Positions 40,190 to 53,520 of a DNA stretch of 64,000 nt are shown piece after piece. A program made the translations under genes and the position numbers. The notes under the pieces are model-generated. The model was not told the origin of the DNA, made no database searches, and saw only the letters and a list, made by a program, of their open reading frames with translations. Each line of letters begins with the position of its first letter. The first letter of the stretch is position 1. The stretch is from contig NW_027488639.1 of NCBI RefSeq assembly GCF_050948215.1, positions 372,001-436,000 of the forward strand, written 5' to 3'. Source of the DNA: Halictus rubicundus (Eukaryota; Arthropoda; Insecta; Hymenoptera; Halictidae).

Positions 40190-40861
40190 GTAGAGGATAG
40201 TATAGGATAGAGGATAGGATAGGATAGAGGATAGAATAGGATAAAGGATAGGATAGGATAGAGGATAGGATAGGATAGAGGATAGGATAGGATAGAGGAT
40301 AGGATAGGATAGAGGATAGGATAGGATAGAGGATAGGATAGGATAGAGGATAGGATAGGATAGAGGATAGGATAGAGGATAGGATAGATGATAGGATAGA
40401 GGATAGGATAGAGGATAGGATAGGATAGAGGATAGGATAGGTAATTGGAAAGGATAGAGTATAGGATAAGGTGGAGGATAGGATAGGATAGAGGATATAA
40501 TAGGATAGAGGATAGGATAGAGGATAGGATAGGATAGAGGATATGATCGGATAGAGGATAGGATAGGATAGAGGATCGGATAGAGGATAGGATAGGATAG
40601 AGGATCGGATAGAGGATAGGATAGGATAGAGGATAGGATAGAGGATAGAGAAGGATAAAGGATAGGATAGGATAAAGGATAGGATTGGATAGAGGATCGG
40701 ATAGAGGATAGGATAAGATAGAGGATAGGATAGGATAGAGGATAGTATAGGATAGAGGATAGGATAGAATAGAGGATAGGATAGGATAAAGGATAGGATA
40801 GGATAGAGGATAGGATAGGATAGGATAGGATAGGATAGAGGATAGGATAGGATAGAGGATA
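40190..40861. repeat. 0.66-0.71 kb tandem duplicate, copy 2
   Basis: Repeats 39505-40155: GAATAGGATAAAGG near 40,231 and AAGGTGGAGG at 40,468. The offset grows from 660 to 706 bp by added words (46 bp, equal to 12+17+17), including a GATGATAGG word near 40,388. It ends where the sequence enters GGATATTATAATGG near 40,862. Confidence 0.8.
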
Positions 40862-42290
40862 GGATATTATAATGGATAGGATAGAGGATAGGATAGGATA
40901 GGATAGAGGATAGGATAGGATAGAGGATATAATAGGATTGAGGAAAGGATAGGATAGAGGATAGGATAGGATAGAGGATAGGATAGGGTAGAGGATAGGA
41001 TAGGATAGAGGATAGGATAGGATAGAGGATATAATAGGATTGAGGAAGGATAGGATAGAGGATAGGATAGGATAGAGGATAGGATAGAGGATAGGATAGG
41101 GTAGAGGATAGGATAGGATAGAGGATAGGATAAGGTAGAGGATAGTATAGGATAGAGGATAGGATAGGATAGAGGATAGGATAGGATAGAGGATAGGATA
41201 GGATAGGATAGAGGATAGGATAGGATAGGATAGAGGATAGGATATTATAGAGGATAGGATAGGATAAAGGATAGGATAGTATAGAGGATAGGATAGGATA
41301 GAGGATAGGATAGAGGATAGGATAGGATAGAGGATAGGATACTATAGACGATAGGATAGGTAATTGGATAGGATAGAGTATAGGATAAGGTAGAGGATAG
41401 GATAGGATAGAGGATATAATAGGATAGAGGATAGGATAGGATAGAGGATAGGATAGGATAGAGGATAGGATATTATAATGGATAGGATAGAGGATAGGAT
41501 AGGATAGGATAGAGGATAGGATAGGATAGAGGATATAATAGGATTGAGGAAAGGATAGGATAGAGGATAGGATAGGATAGAGGATAGGATAGGGTAGAGG
41601 ATAGGATAGGATAGAGGATAGGATAAGGTAGAGGATAGTATAGGATAGAGGATAGGATAGGATAGAGGATAGGATAGGATAGAGGATCGGATAGAGGATA
41701 GGATAGGATAGAGGATAGGATAGGATAGAGGATAGAGTAGGATAGAGGATAGGATAGGATACAGGATAGGATTGGATAGAGGATCGGATAGAGGATAGGA
41801 TAGGATAGAGGATAGGATAGAGGATAGGATAGGATAGAGGATAGGATAGGATAGAGGATAGGATAGAGGATAGGATAGAGGATAGGATACGATAGAGGAT
41901 AGGATAGGATAGAGGATAGGATAGGATAGAGGATAGGATAGGATAGAGGATAGGATAGGATAGAGGATAGGATAGGATAGAGGATAGGATAGGATAGAGG
42001 ATAGGATAGAATAGAGGATAGGATAGGATAGAGGATAGGATAGGATAGAGGATAGGATAGGATAGAGGATAGGATAGGATAGAGGATAGGATAGGATAGA
42101 GGATAGGATAGGATAGAGGATAGGATAGGATAGAGGATAGGATAGGATAGAGGATAAGATAGGGTAGAGGATAGGATAGGATAGAGGATAGGATAGGATA
42201 GAGGATAGGATACGATAGAGGATAGGATAGGATAGAGGATAGGATAGGATAGAGGATAGGATAGGATAGAGGATAGGATAGGATAGAGGA

Positions 42291-42690
42291 TCAGATAGAG
42301 GATAGGATAGGATAGAGGATAGGATAGGATAGAGGATAGAGTAGGATAGAGGATAGGATAGGATAAAGGATAGGATTGGATAGAGGATAGGATAGGATAG
42401 AGGATAGGATAGGATAGAGGATAGGATAGGATAGAGGATAGGATAGGATAGAGGATCGGATAGGATAGAGGATAGGATAGGATAGAGGATAGGATAGGAT
42501 AGAGGATAGGATATGATAGAGGATAGGATAGGATAGAGGATCAGATAGAGGATAGGATAGGATAGAGGATAGGATAGGATAGAGGATAGAGTAGGATAGA
42601 GGATAGGATAGGATAAAGGATAGGATTGGATAGAGGATAGGATAGGATAGAGGATAGGATAGGATAGAGGATAGGATAGGATAGAGGATA
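42291..42690. repeat. Direct 250-bp repeat marked by GATCAGATAG
   Basis: GATCAGATAGAGG followed by the GAGTAGG...AAAGG...GATTGG cassette occurs at 42,291 and again at 42,541 (offset 250 bp). A third copy is at 43,102 (offset 561 bp). The first two agree for about 150 bp. In all three the GATCGG that normally follows GATTGG is missing. Related GATCAG words sit near 44,933 and 50,061. Confidence 0.8.
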
Positions 42691-44034
42691 GGATAGAATA
42701 GAGGATAGGATAGGATAAAGGATAGGATAGGATAGGATAGAGGATAGGATAGGATAGAGGATATAATAGGAATGAGGAAAGGATAGGATAGAGGATAGGA
42801 TAGGATAGAGGATAGGATAGGATAGGGGATAGGATAGGATAAGGTAGAGGATAGTATAGGATAGAGGATAGGATAGGATAGAGGATAGGATAGGATAAAT
42901 GATAGGATAGGATAGGATAAAGGATAGGATAGAGGATAGGATAGGATAGAGGATAGGATAGAGGAAAGGATATAATAGAGGATAGGATAGGATAGAGGAT
43001 AGGGTAGGATAGAGGATCGGATAGGATAGAGGATAGGATAGGATAGAGGATAGGATAGGATAGAGGATAGGATATGATAGAGGATAGGATAGGATAGAGG
43101 ATCAGATAGAGGATAGGATAGGATAGAGGATAGGATAGGATAGAGGATAGAGTAGGATAGAGGATAGGATAGGATAAAGGATAGGATTGGATAGAGGATA
43201 GGATAGGATAGAGGATAGGATAGGATAGAGGATAGTATAGGATAGAGGATAGGATAGAATAGAGGATAGGATAGGATAAAGGATAGGATAGGATAGAGGA
43301 TAGGATAGGATAGGATAGAGGATAGGATAGGATAGAGGATATAATAGGAATGAGGAAAGGATAGGATAGAGGATAGGATAGGATAGAGGATAGGATAGGA
43401 TAGGGGATAGGATAGGATAAGGTAGAGGATAGTATAGGATAGAGGATAGGATAGGATAGAGGATAGGATAGGATAGAGGATAGGATAGGATAGGATAGAG
43501 GATAGGATAGGATAGAGGATAGGATAGGATAGAGGATAGGATAGGATAGAGGATAGGATAGGATAGAGGATAGGATAGGATAGAGGATAGGATAGGATAG
43601 AGGATAGGATAGGATAGAGGATAGGATAGGATAGAGGATAGGATAGGATAGAGGATAGGATAGGATAGAGAATAGGATAGGATAGAGGATAGGATAGGAT
43701 AGAGGATAGGATAGGATAGAGGATAGGATAGGATAGAGGATAGGATAGGATAGAGGATAGGATAGGATAGAGGATAGGATAGGATAGAGGATAGGATAAG
43801 ATAGAGGATAGGATAGGATAGAGGATATAATAGGATTGAGGAAAGGATAGGATAGAGGATAGGATAGGATAGAATGTAGGATAGGATAGAGGATATAATA
43901 GAATTGAGGAAACGATAGGATAGAGGATAGGATAGGATAGAGGATAGGATAGGAAAGAGGATAGGATAGGATAGAGGATAGGATAGGATAGAGGATAGGA
44001 TAGGATAGAGGATAGGATGGGATAGAGGATAGGA

Positions 44035-44420
44035 TAGAGGATAGGATAGGATAGAGGATAGGATAGGATAGAGGATAGGATAGGATAGAGGATAGGATAG
44101 GATAGAGGATAGGATAGGATAGAGGATAGGATAGGATAGAGGATAGGATAGGATAGAGGATAGGATAGGATAGAGGATAGGATAGGATAGAGGATAGGAT
44201 AGGATAGAGGATAGGATAGGATAGAGGATAGGATAGGATAGAGGATAGGATAGGATAGAGGATAGGATAGGATAGAGGATAGGATAGGATAGAGGATAGG
44301 ATAGGATAGAGGATAGGATAGGATAGAGGATAGGATAGGATAGAGGATAGGATAGGATAGAGGATAGGATAGGATAGAGGATAGGATAGGATAGAGGATA
44401 GGATAGGATAGAGGATAGGA
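44035..44420. repeat. Longest clean run of the 17-mer
   Basis: Between GATGGGATAGAGG (near 44,028) and GATACGATAGAGG (near 44,421) the 17-mer repeats for about 380 bp without a variant that I could see. Shorter clean runs lie near 43,500-43,660, 49,395-49,600 and 54,840-55,020. A run like this is the best estimate of the consensus unit and of the most recently amplified sequence. Confidence 0.82.
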
Positions 44421-44809
44421 TACGATAGAGGATAGGATAGGATAGAGGATAGGATAGAATAGAGGATAGGATAGGATAGAGGATAGGATAGGATAGAGGA
44501 TAGGATAGGATAGAGGATAGGATAGGATAGAGGATAGGATAGGATAGAGGATAGGATAGGATAGAGGATAGGATAGGATAGAGGATAGGATAGGATAGAG
44601 GATAGGATAGGTAATTGGATAGGATAGAGTATAGGATAAGGTAGATGATAGGATAGGAAAGAGGATATAATAGGATAGGGGATAGTATAGGATAGAGGAT
44701 AGGATAAAGGATAGGATAGAATAGAGGATAGGATAGGATAAAGGATAGGATAGGATAGAGGATAGGATAGGATAGGATAGAGGATAGGATAGAGGATAGG
44801 ATAGAGGAT

Positions 44810-45770
44810 AGGATAGAGGATAGGATAGGATAGAGGATCGGATAGGATAGAGGATAGGATAGGATAGAGGATAGGATAGGATAGAGGATAGGATATGATA
44901 GAGGATAGGATAGGATAGAGGATCAGATAGAGGATAGGATAGGATAGAGGATAGGATAGGATAGAGGATAGAGTAGGATAGAGGATAGGATAGGATAAAG
45001 GATAGGATTGGATAGAGGATCGGATAGAGGATAGGATAGGATAGAGGATAGGATAGGATAGAGGATAGTATAGGATAGAGGATAGGATAGAATAGAGGAT
45101 AGGATAGGATAAAGGATAGGATAGGATAGAGGATAGGATAGAGGATAGGATAGAGGATAGTATAGAGGATAGGATAGGATAGAGGATCGGATAGAGGATA
45201 GGATAGGATAGAGGAAAGGATAGGATAGAGGATAGGATACGTAATTGGATAGGATAGAGGATAGGATAAGGTAGAGGATAGTGTAGGATAGATGATAGGA
45301 TAGGATAGAGGATAGGATAGGATAAAGGATAGGATAGGATAGAGGATAGGATAGGATAGAGGATAGGATAGGAAAGAGGATAGGATAGGATAGAGGATAG
45401 GATAGGATAGAGGATAGGATAGGATAGAGGATAGGATAGGATAGAGGATAGGATAGGATAGACGATAGGATAGGATAGAGGATAGGATATGATAGAGGAT
45501 AGGATAGGATAGAGGATCGGATAGAGGATAGGATAGGATAGAGGATAGGATAGGATAGAGGATAGAGTAGGATAGAGGATAGGATAGGATAAAGGATAGG
45601 ATCGGATAGAGGATCGGATAGAGGATAGGATAGGATAGAGGATAGGATAGGATAGAGGATAGTATAGGATAGAGGATAGGATAGAATAGAGGATAGGATA
45701 GGATAAAGGATAGGATAGGATAGAGGATAGGATAGGATAGGATAGAGGATAGGATAGGATAGAGGATATA
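44810..45770. repeat. About 1-kb duplicate, copy A
   Basis: Matches 49950-51130. Shared landmarks: GATCGGATAGG, GATATGATAGAGG, GATCAGATAG (44,933), ACGTAATTGG (45,240), GATAGTGTAGGATAGATG (near 45,281), GGAAAGAGG (near 45,371), GACGATAGG (near 45,460) and GATCGGATAGAGGATCGG (near 45,600). This copy has an extra GATAGTATAGAGG word near 45,158. Confidence 0.8.
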
Positions 45771-47833
45771 ATAGGATTGAGGAAAGGATAGGATAGAGGA
45801 TAGGATAGGATAGAGGATAGGATAGGATAGAGGATAGGATAGGATAGAGGATAGGATAGGATAGAGGATAGGATAGGTAATTGGAAAGGATAGAGTATAG
45901 GATAAGGTAGAGGATAGGATAGGATAGAGGATATAATAGGATAGAGGATAGGATAGAGGATAGGATAGCATAGAGGATAGGATAGGATAGAGGATAGGAT
46001 CGGATAGAGGATAGGATAGGATAGAGGATAGGATAGAGGATAGGATAGGATAGAGGATAGGGTAGGATAGAGGATAGTATAGGATAGAGGATAGGATAGA
46101 ATAGAGGATAGGATAGGATAAAGGATAGGATAGGATAGAGGATAGGATAGGATAGAGGGTAGGATAGGATAGAGGATAGGATAGAGGATAGGATAGGTAA
46201 TTGGAAAGGATAGAGTAAAGGATAAGGTAGAGGATAGGATAGGATAGAGGATATAATAGGATAGAGGATAGGATAGAGGATAGGATAGGATAGAGGATAG
46301 GATAGGATAGAGGATAGGATAGGATAGAGGATAGGATAGAGGATAGGATAGGTAATTGGAAAGGATAGAGTAAAGGATAAGGTAGAGGATAGGATAGGAT
46401 AGAGGATATAATAGGATAGAGGATAGGATAGAGGATAGGATAGGATAGAGGATAGGATAGGATAGAGGATAGGATAGGATAGGATAGAGGATCGGATAGA
46501 GGATAGGATAGGATAGAGGATAGGATAAGGTAGAGGATAGTATAGGATAGAGGATAGGATAGGATAGAGGATAGGATAGGATAGGATAAAGGATAGGTTA
46601 GGATAGAGGATAGGATAGGATAGAGGATAGGATAGGATAGAGGATAGGATAGGATAGAGGATAGGATAGGATAGAGGATAGGATAGGATAGAGGATCGGA
46701 TAGAGGATAGGATAGGATAGAGGATAGGATAAGGTAGAGGATAGTATAGGATAGAGGATAGGATAGGATAGAGGATAGGATAGGATAGAGGATAGGATAG
46801 GATAGAGGATAGGATAGGATAGAGGATAGGATAGGATAGAGGATAGGATAGGATAGAGGATAGGATAGGATAGAGGATAGGATAGGATAGAGGATAGGAT
46901 AGGTAATTGGAAAGGATAGAGTATAGGATAAGGTAGAGGATAGGATAGGATAGAGGATATAATAGGATAGAGGATAGGATAGGATAGAGGATAGGATAGG
47001 TAATTGGAAAGGATAGAGTATAGGATAAGGTAGAGGATAGGATAGGATAGAGGATAGGATAGAGGATAGGATAGCATAGAGGATAGGATAGGATAGAGGA
47101 TAGGATCGGATAGAGGATAGGATAGGATAGAGGATCGGATAGAGGATAGGATAGGATAGAGGATCGGATAGAGGATAGAATAGGATAGAGGATAGGATAG
47201 AGGATAGAGTAGGATAGAGGATAGGATAGGATAAAGGATAGGATTGGATAGAGGATCGGATAGAGGATAGGATAGGATAGAGGATAGGATAGGATAGAGG
47301 ATAGTATAGGATAGAGGATAGGATAGAATAGAGGATAGGATAGGATAAAGGATAGGATAGGATAGAGGATAGGATAGGATAGAGGGTAGGATAGGATAGA
47401 GGATAGGATAGAGGATAGTTTAGGTAATTGGAAAGGATAGAGTAAAGGATAAGGCAGAAGATAGGATAGGATAGAGGATATAATAGGACAGAGGATAGGA
47501 TAGAGGATAGGATAGGATAGAGGAAAGGATAGGATAGAGGATAGGATAGGATAGAGGATAGGATAGGATAGAGGATAGGATAGGATAGAGGATCGGATAG
47601 AGGATAGGATAGGATAGAGGATAGGATAAGGTAGAGGATAGTATAGGATAGAGGATAGGATAGGATAGAGGATAGGATAGGATAGAGGATAGGATAGGAT
47701 AAAGGATTGGATAGGTTAGAGGATAGGATAGGATAGAGGATAGGATAGGATAGAGGATAGGATAGGATAGAGGATAGGATAGGATAGAGGATCGGATAGA
47801 GGATAGGATAGGATAGAGGATAGGATAGGATAG

Positions 47834-48559
47834 AGGATAGAGTAGGATAGAGGATAGGATAGGATAAAGGATAGGATTGGATAGAGGATCGGATAGAGGA
47901 TAGGATAGGATAGAGGATAGGATAGGATAGAGGATAGTATAGGATAGAGGATAGGATAGAATAGAGGATAGGATAGGATAAAGGATAGGATAGGATAGAG
48001 GATAGGATAGGATAGGATAGAGGATCGGATAGGATAGAGGATATAATAGGATTGAGGAAAGGATAGGATAGAGGATAGGATAGGATAGAGGATAGGATAG
48101 GATAGGGTGTAGGATAGGATAAGGTAGAGGACAGTATAGGATAGAGGATAGGATAGGATAGAGGATAGGATAGAGGATAGGATAGGATAGAGGATAGGAT
48201 AGGATAGAGGATAGGATAGGATAGAGGATAGGATAGGATAGAGGATAGGATAGGATAGAGGATCGGATAGAGGATAGGATAGGATAGAGGATAGGATAAG
48301 GTAGAGGATAGTATAGGATAGAGGATAGGATAGGATAGAGGATAGGATAGGATAGAGGATAGGATAGGATAAAGGATAGGATAAGATAGAGGATAGGATA
48401 GGATAGAGGATAGGATAGGATAGAGGATAGGATAAGATAGAGGATAGGATAGGATAGAGGATATAATAGGATTGAGGAAAGGATAGGATAGAGGATAGGA
48501 TAGGATAGAATGTAGGATAGGATAGAGGATATAATAGGATTGAGGAAAGGATAGGATAG
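47834..48559. repeat. 726-bp tandem duplicate, copy 1
   Basis: Runs from GATAGAGTAGG (47,836) through GATCGG, GATAGGGTGTAGG (48,105), GGACAGTATAGG and the paired ATAATAGGATTGAGG cassettes around GAATGTAGG (near 48,508). It repeats at an offset of 726 bp. Confidence 0.86.
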
Positions 48560-49285
48560 AGGATAGAGTAGGATAGAGGATAGGATAGGATAAAGGATAG
48601 GATTGGATAGAGGATCGGATAGAGGATAGGATAGGATAGAGGATAGGATAGGATAGAGGATAGTATAGGATAGAGGATAGGATAGAATAGAGGATAGGAT
48701 AGGATAAAGGATAGGATAGGATAGAGGATAGGATAGGATAGGATAGAGGATCGGATAGGATAGAGGATATAATAGGATTGAGGAAAGGATAGGATAGAGG
48801 ATAGGATAGGATAGAGGATAGGATAGGATAGGGTGTAGGATAGGATAAGGTAGAGGACAGTATAGGATAGAGGATAGGATAGGATAGAGGATAGGATAGA
48901 GGATAGGATAGGATAGAGGATAGGATAGGATAGAGGATAGGATAGGATAGAGGATAGGATAGGATAGAGGATAGGATAGGATAGAGGATCGGATAGAGGA
49001 TAGGATAGGATAGAGGATAGGATAAGGTAGAGGATAGTATAGGATAGAGGATAGGATAGGATAGAGGATAGGATAGGATAGAGGATAGGATAGGATAAAG
49101 GATAGGATAAGATAGAGGATAGGATAGGATAGAGGATAGGATAGGATAGAGGATAGGATAAGATAGAGGATAGGATAGGATAGAGGATATAATAGGATTG
49201 AGGAAAGGATAGGATAGAGGATAGGATAGGATAGAATGTAGGATAGGATAGAGGATATAATAGGATTGAGGAAAGGATAGGATAG
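48560..49285. repeat. 726-bp tandem duplicate, copy 2
   Basis: Head-to-tail partner of 47834-48559, with GATAGAGTAGG at 48,562 and GGGTGTAGG at 48,831 at the same offset. After about 49,285 it continues into sequence resembling 43,930-44,040 (GGAAAGAGG, then GATGGGATAGAGG). The GAATGTAGG part therefore has a further relative near 43,872. Confidence 0.86.
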
Positions 49286-49949
49286 AGGATAGGATAGGAT
49301 AGAGGATAGGATAGGAAAGAGGATAGGATAGGATAGAGGATAGGATAGGATAGAGGATAGGATAGGATAGAGGATAGGATGGGATAGAGGATAGGATAGA
49401 GGATAGGATAGGATAGAGGATAGGATAGGATAGAGGATAGGATAGGATAGAGGATAGGATAGGATAGAGGATAGGATAGGATAGAGGATAGGATAGGATA
49501 GAGGATAGGATAGGATAGAGGATAGGATAGGATAGAGGATAGGATAGGATAGAGGATAGGATAGGATAGAGGATAGGATAGGATAGAGGATAGGATAGAG
49601 GATAGGATAGAGGATAGGATAGAGGATAGGATAGAGGATAGGATAGGATAGAGGATCGGATAGAGGATAGGATAGGATAGAGGAAAGGATAGGATAGAGG
49701 ATAGGATACGTAATTGGATAGGATAGAGGATAGTATAAGGTAGAGGATAGTGTAGGATAGATGATAGGATAGGATAGAGGATAGAATAGGATAAAGGATA
49801 GGATAGGATAGAGGATAGGATAGGATAGAGGATAGGATAGGAAAGAGGATAGGATAGGATAGAGGATAGGATAGGATAAAGGATAGGATAGGATAGAGGA
49901 TAGGATAGGATAGGATAGAGGATAGGATAGAGGATAGGATAGAGGATAG

Positions 49950-51130
49950 GATAGAGGATAGGATAGGATAGAGGATCGGATAGGATAGAGGATAGGATAG
50001 GATAGAGGATAGGATAGGATAGAGGATAGGATATGATAGAGGATAGGATAGGATAGAGGATCAGATAGAGGATAGGATAGGATAGAGGATAGGATAGGAT
50101 AGAGGATAGAGTAGGATAGAGGATAGGATAGGATAAAGGATAGGATTGGATAGAGGATCGGATAGAGGATAGGATAGGATAGAGGATAGGATAGGATAGA
50201 GGATAGTATAGGATAGAGGATAGGATAGAATAGAGGATAGGATAGGATAAAGGATAGGATAGGATAGAGGATAGGATAGAGGATAGGATAGAGGATAGGA
50301 TAGGATAGAGGATCGGATAGAGGATAGGATAGGATAGAGGAAAGGATAGGATAGAGGATAGGATACGTAATTGGATAGGATAGAGGATAGTATAAGGTAG
50401 AGGATAGTGTAGGATAGATGATAGGATAGGATAGAGGATAGGATAGGATAAAGGATAGGATAGGATAGAGGATAGGATAGGATAGAGGATAGGATAGGAA
50501 AGAGGATAGGATAGGATAGAGGATAGGATAGGATAGAGGATAGGATAGGATAGAGGATGGGATAGGATAGAGGATAGGATAGGATAGAGGATAGGATAGG
50601 TAATTGGATAGGATAGGATAAAGGATAGGATTGGATAGAGGATAGGATAGGATAGAGGGTAGGATAGAGGATAGGATAGGATAGAGGATAGGATAGAGGA
50701 TAGGATAGAGGATAGGATAGAGGATAGGATAGGATAGAGGATAGGATAGGATAGAGGATAGGATAGGATAGGATAGAGGATAGGATAGGATAGAGGATAG
50801 GATAGAGGATAGGATAGGATAGAGGATAGGATAGGATAGAGGATAGGATAGGATAGACGATAGGATAGGATAGAGGATAGGATATGATAGAGGATAGGAT
50901 AGGATAGAGGATCGGATAGAGGATAGGATAGGATAGAGGATAGGATAGGATAGAGGATAGAGTAGGATAGAGGATAGGATAGGATAAAGGATAGGATCGG
51001 ATAGAGGATCGGATAGAGGATAGGATAGGATAGAGGATAGTATAGGATAGAGGATAGGATAGAATAGAGGATAGGATAGGATAAAGGATAGGATAGGATA
51101 GAGGATAGGATAGGATAGGATAGAGGATAG
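49950..51130. repeat. About 1-kb duplicate, copy B (with insertion)
   Basis: Partner of 44810-45770. The offset is about 5128 bp at the left (GATCAGATAG at 50,061) and about 5396 bp at the right (GATCGGATAGAGGATCGG near 50,996). An extra segment of about 270 bp therefore lies near 50,600-50,850, containing a GGTAATTGG cassette and GGGTAGG. A further partial copy of the ACGTAATTGG...GTGTAGG part lies at about 49,690-49,770. Confidence 0.78.
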
Positions 51131-52589
51131 GATAGGATAGAGGATAGGATAGGATAGAGGATAGGATAGGATAGAGGATAGGATAGGATAGAGGATAGGA
51201 TAGGATAGAGGATAGGATAGGATAGAGGATAGGATAGGATAGAGGATAGGATAGGATAGAGGATAGGATAGGTAATTGGAAAGGATAGAGTATAGGATAG
51301 GTAGAGGATAGGATAGGATAGAGGATATAATAGGATAGAGGATAGGATAGAGGATAGGATAGGATAGAGGATAGGATAGGATAGAGGATAGGATAGGATA
51401 GAGGATAGGATAGGATAGAGGATCGGATAGAGGATAGGATAGGATAGAGGATAGGATAAGGTAGAGGATAGTATAGGATAGAGGATAGGATAGGATAGAG
51501 GATAGGATAGGGTAGAGGATAGGATAGGATAAAGGATAGGATAGGATAGAGGATAGGATAGGATAGAGGATAGGATAGGATAGAGGATAGGATAGGATAG
51601 AGGATAGGATAGGATAGAGGATAGGATAGGATAGAGGATAGGATAGGTAATTGGAAAGGATAGAGTATAGGATAAGGTAGAGGATAGGATAGGATAGAGG
51701 ATATAATAGGATAGAGGATAGGATAGAGGATAGGATAGCATAGAGGATAGGATAGCATAGAGGATAGGATAGGATAGAGGATAGGATCGGATAGAGGATA
51801 GGATAGGATAGAGGATCGGATAGAGGATAGGATAGAATAGAGGATAGGATAGGATAAAGGATAGGATAGGATAGAGGATAGGATAGGATAGAGGGTAGGA
51901 TAGGATAGAGGATAGGATAGAGGATAGGATAGGTAATTGGAAAGGATAGAGTAAAGGATAAGGTAGAGGATAGGATAGGATAGAGGATATAATAGGATAG
52001 AGGATAGGAGAGAGGATAGGATAGGATAGAGGATAGGATAGGATAGAGGATAGGATAGGATAGAGGATAGGATAGGATAGAGGATAGGATAGGATAGAGG
52101 ATAGGATAGGATAGAGGATAGGATAGGATAGAGGATAGGATAGGATAGAGGATCGGATAGAGGATAGGATAGGATAGAGGATAGGATAGGATAAAGGATA
52201 GGATAGGATAGAGGATATAATAGGATAGAGGATAGGATAGGATAGAGGATAGGATAGGATAGAGGATAGGATAGGATAGAGGATAGATAGAGGATAGGAT
52301 AGGTAATTGGAAAGGATAGAGTAAAGGATAAGGTAGAGAATAGGATAGGATAGAGGATATAATAGGATAGAGGATAGGATAGGATAGAGGATAGGATAGA
52401 GGATAGGATAGGTAATTGGAAAGGATAGAGTAAAGGATAAGGTAGAGGATAGGATAGGATAGAGGATATAATAGGATAGAGGATAGGATAGAGGATAGGA
52501 TAGGATAGAGGATAGGATAGGATAGAGGATAGGATAGGATAGAGGATAGGATAGGATAGAGGATAGGATAGGATAGAGGATAGGATAGG

Positions 52590-53520
52590 ATAGAGGATGG
52601 GATAGAGGATAGGATAGGATAGAGGATAGGATAAGGTAGAGGATAGTATAGGATAGAGGATAGGATAGGATAGAGGATAGGATAGGATAGAGGATAGGAT
52701 AGGATAAAGGATAGGATAGGATAGAGGATAGGATAGGATAGAGGATAGGATAGGATAGAGGATAGGATAGGATAGAGGATAGGATAGGATAGAGGATAGG
52801 ATAGGATAGAGGATAGGATAGGTAATTTGGAAAGGATAGGATAGAGGATAGGATAGGTAATTGGAAAGGATAGATTATAGGATAAGGTAGAGGATAGGAT
52901 AGGATGGAGGATATAATAGGATAGAGGATAGGATAGGATAGAGGATAGGATAGGTAATTGGAAAGGATAGAGTATAGGATAAGGTAGAGGATAGGATAGG
53001 ATAGAGGATATAATAGGATAGAGGATAGGATAGAGGATAGAGTAGGATAGAGGATAGGATAGGATAAAGGATAGGATTGGATAGAGGATCGGATAGAGGA
53101 TAGGATAGGATAGAGGATAGGATAGGATAGAGGATAGTATAGGATAGAGGATAGGATAGAATAGAGGATAGGATAGGATAAAGGATAGGATAGGATAGAG
53201 GATAGGATAGGATAGAGGGTAGGATAGGATAGAGGATAGGATAGAGGATAGTTTAGGTAATTGGAAAGGATAGAGTAAAGGATAAGGTAGAAGATAGGAT
53301 AGGATAGACGATATAATAGGACAGAGGATAGGATAGAGGATAGGATAGGATAGAGGATAGGATAGGATAGAGGATAGGATAGGATAGAGGATAGGATAGG
53401 ATAGTGGATCGGATAGAGGATAGGATAGGATAGGGGATAGGATAAGGTAGAGGATAGTATAGATAGAGGATAGGATAGGATAGAGGATAGGATAGGATAG
53501 AGGATAGGATAGGATAAAGG
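52590..53520. repeat. 0.93-kb duplicate, copy A (offset about 6602)
   Basis: Shares with 59195-60125 GATGGGATAGAGG, two close TAATTGG cassettes, GATTATAGG (near 52,872), GGATGGAGG (near 52,903), the GATAGTTTAGG word (53,252) and AAAGGATTGGATAGG. Here the first cassette reads GGTAATTTGG, a 1-bp insertion; near 53,458 GTATAGATAGAGG lacks the GG present in the partner. Confidence 0.84.

Larger units (their letters stand above)
690..41475. repeat. GAATAGAGG...ATTATAAAGG / ATTATAATGG cassette family
   Basis: GATAGAATAGAGG followed by GGATATTATAAAGG or GGATATTATAATGG is common from about 690 to 41,475. In parts of 28-33 kb, and almost everywhere after 41.5 kb, the same position reads GGATAGGATAAAGG. 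The TTA in the left form gives TAA on the minus strand and ends minus-strand open frames (for example at 8219), so its loss on the right explains the longer open frames there. Copies near 28,285, 36,975 and 39,335 read ATTATAATGGTTA. Confidence 0.83.

Noticed and set aside
42291..45971. Open frame of 1,226 codons on the minus strand
   Set aside because: Starts at a chance CAT (GCATAG, near 45,970) and holds only the LSYPLSYPIL cycle; it covers the most homogeneous part of the array.
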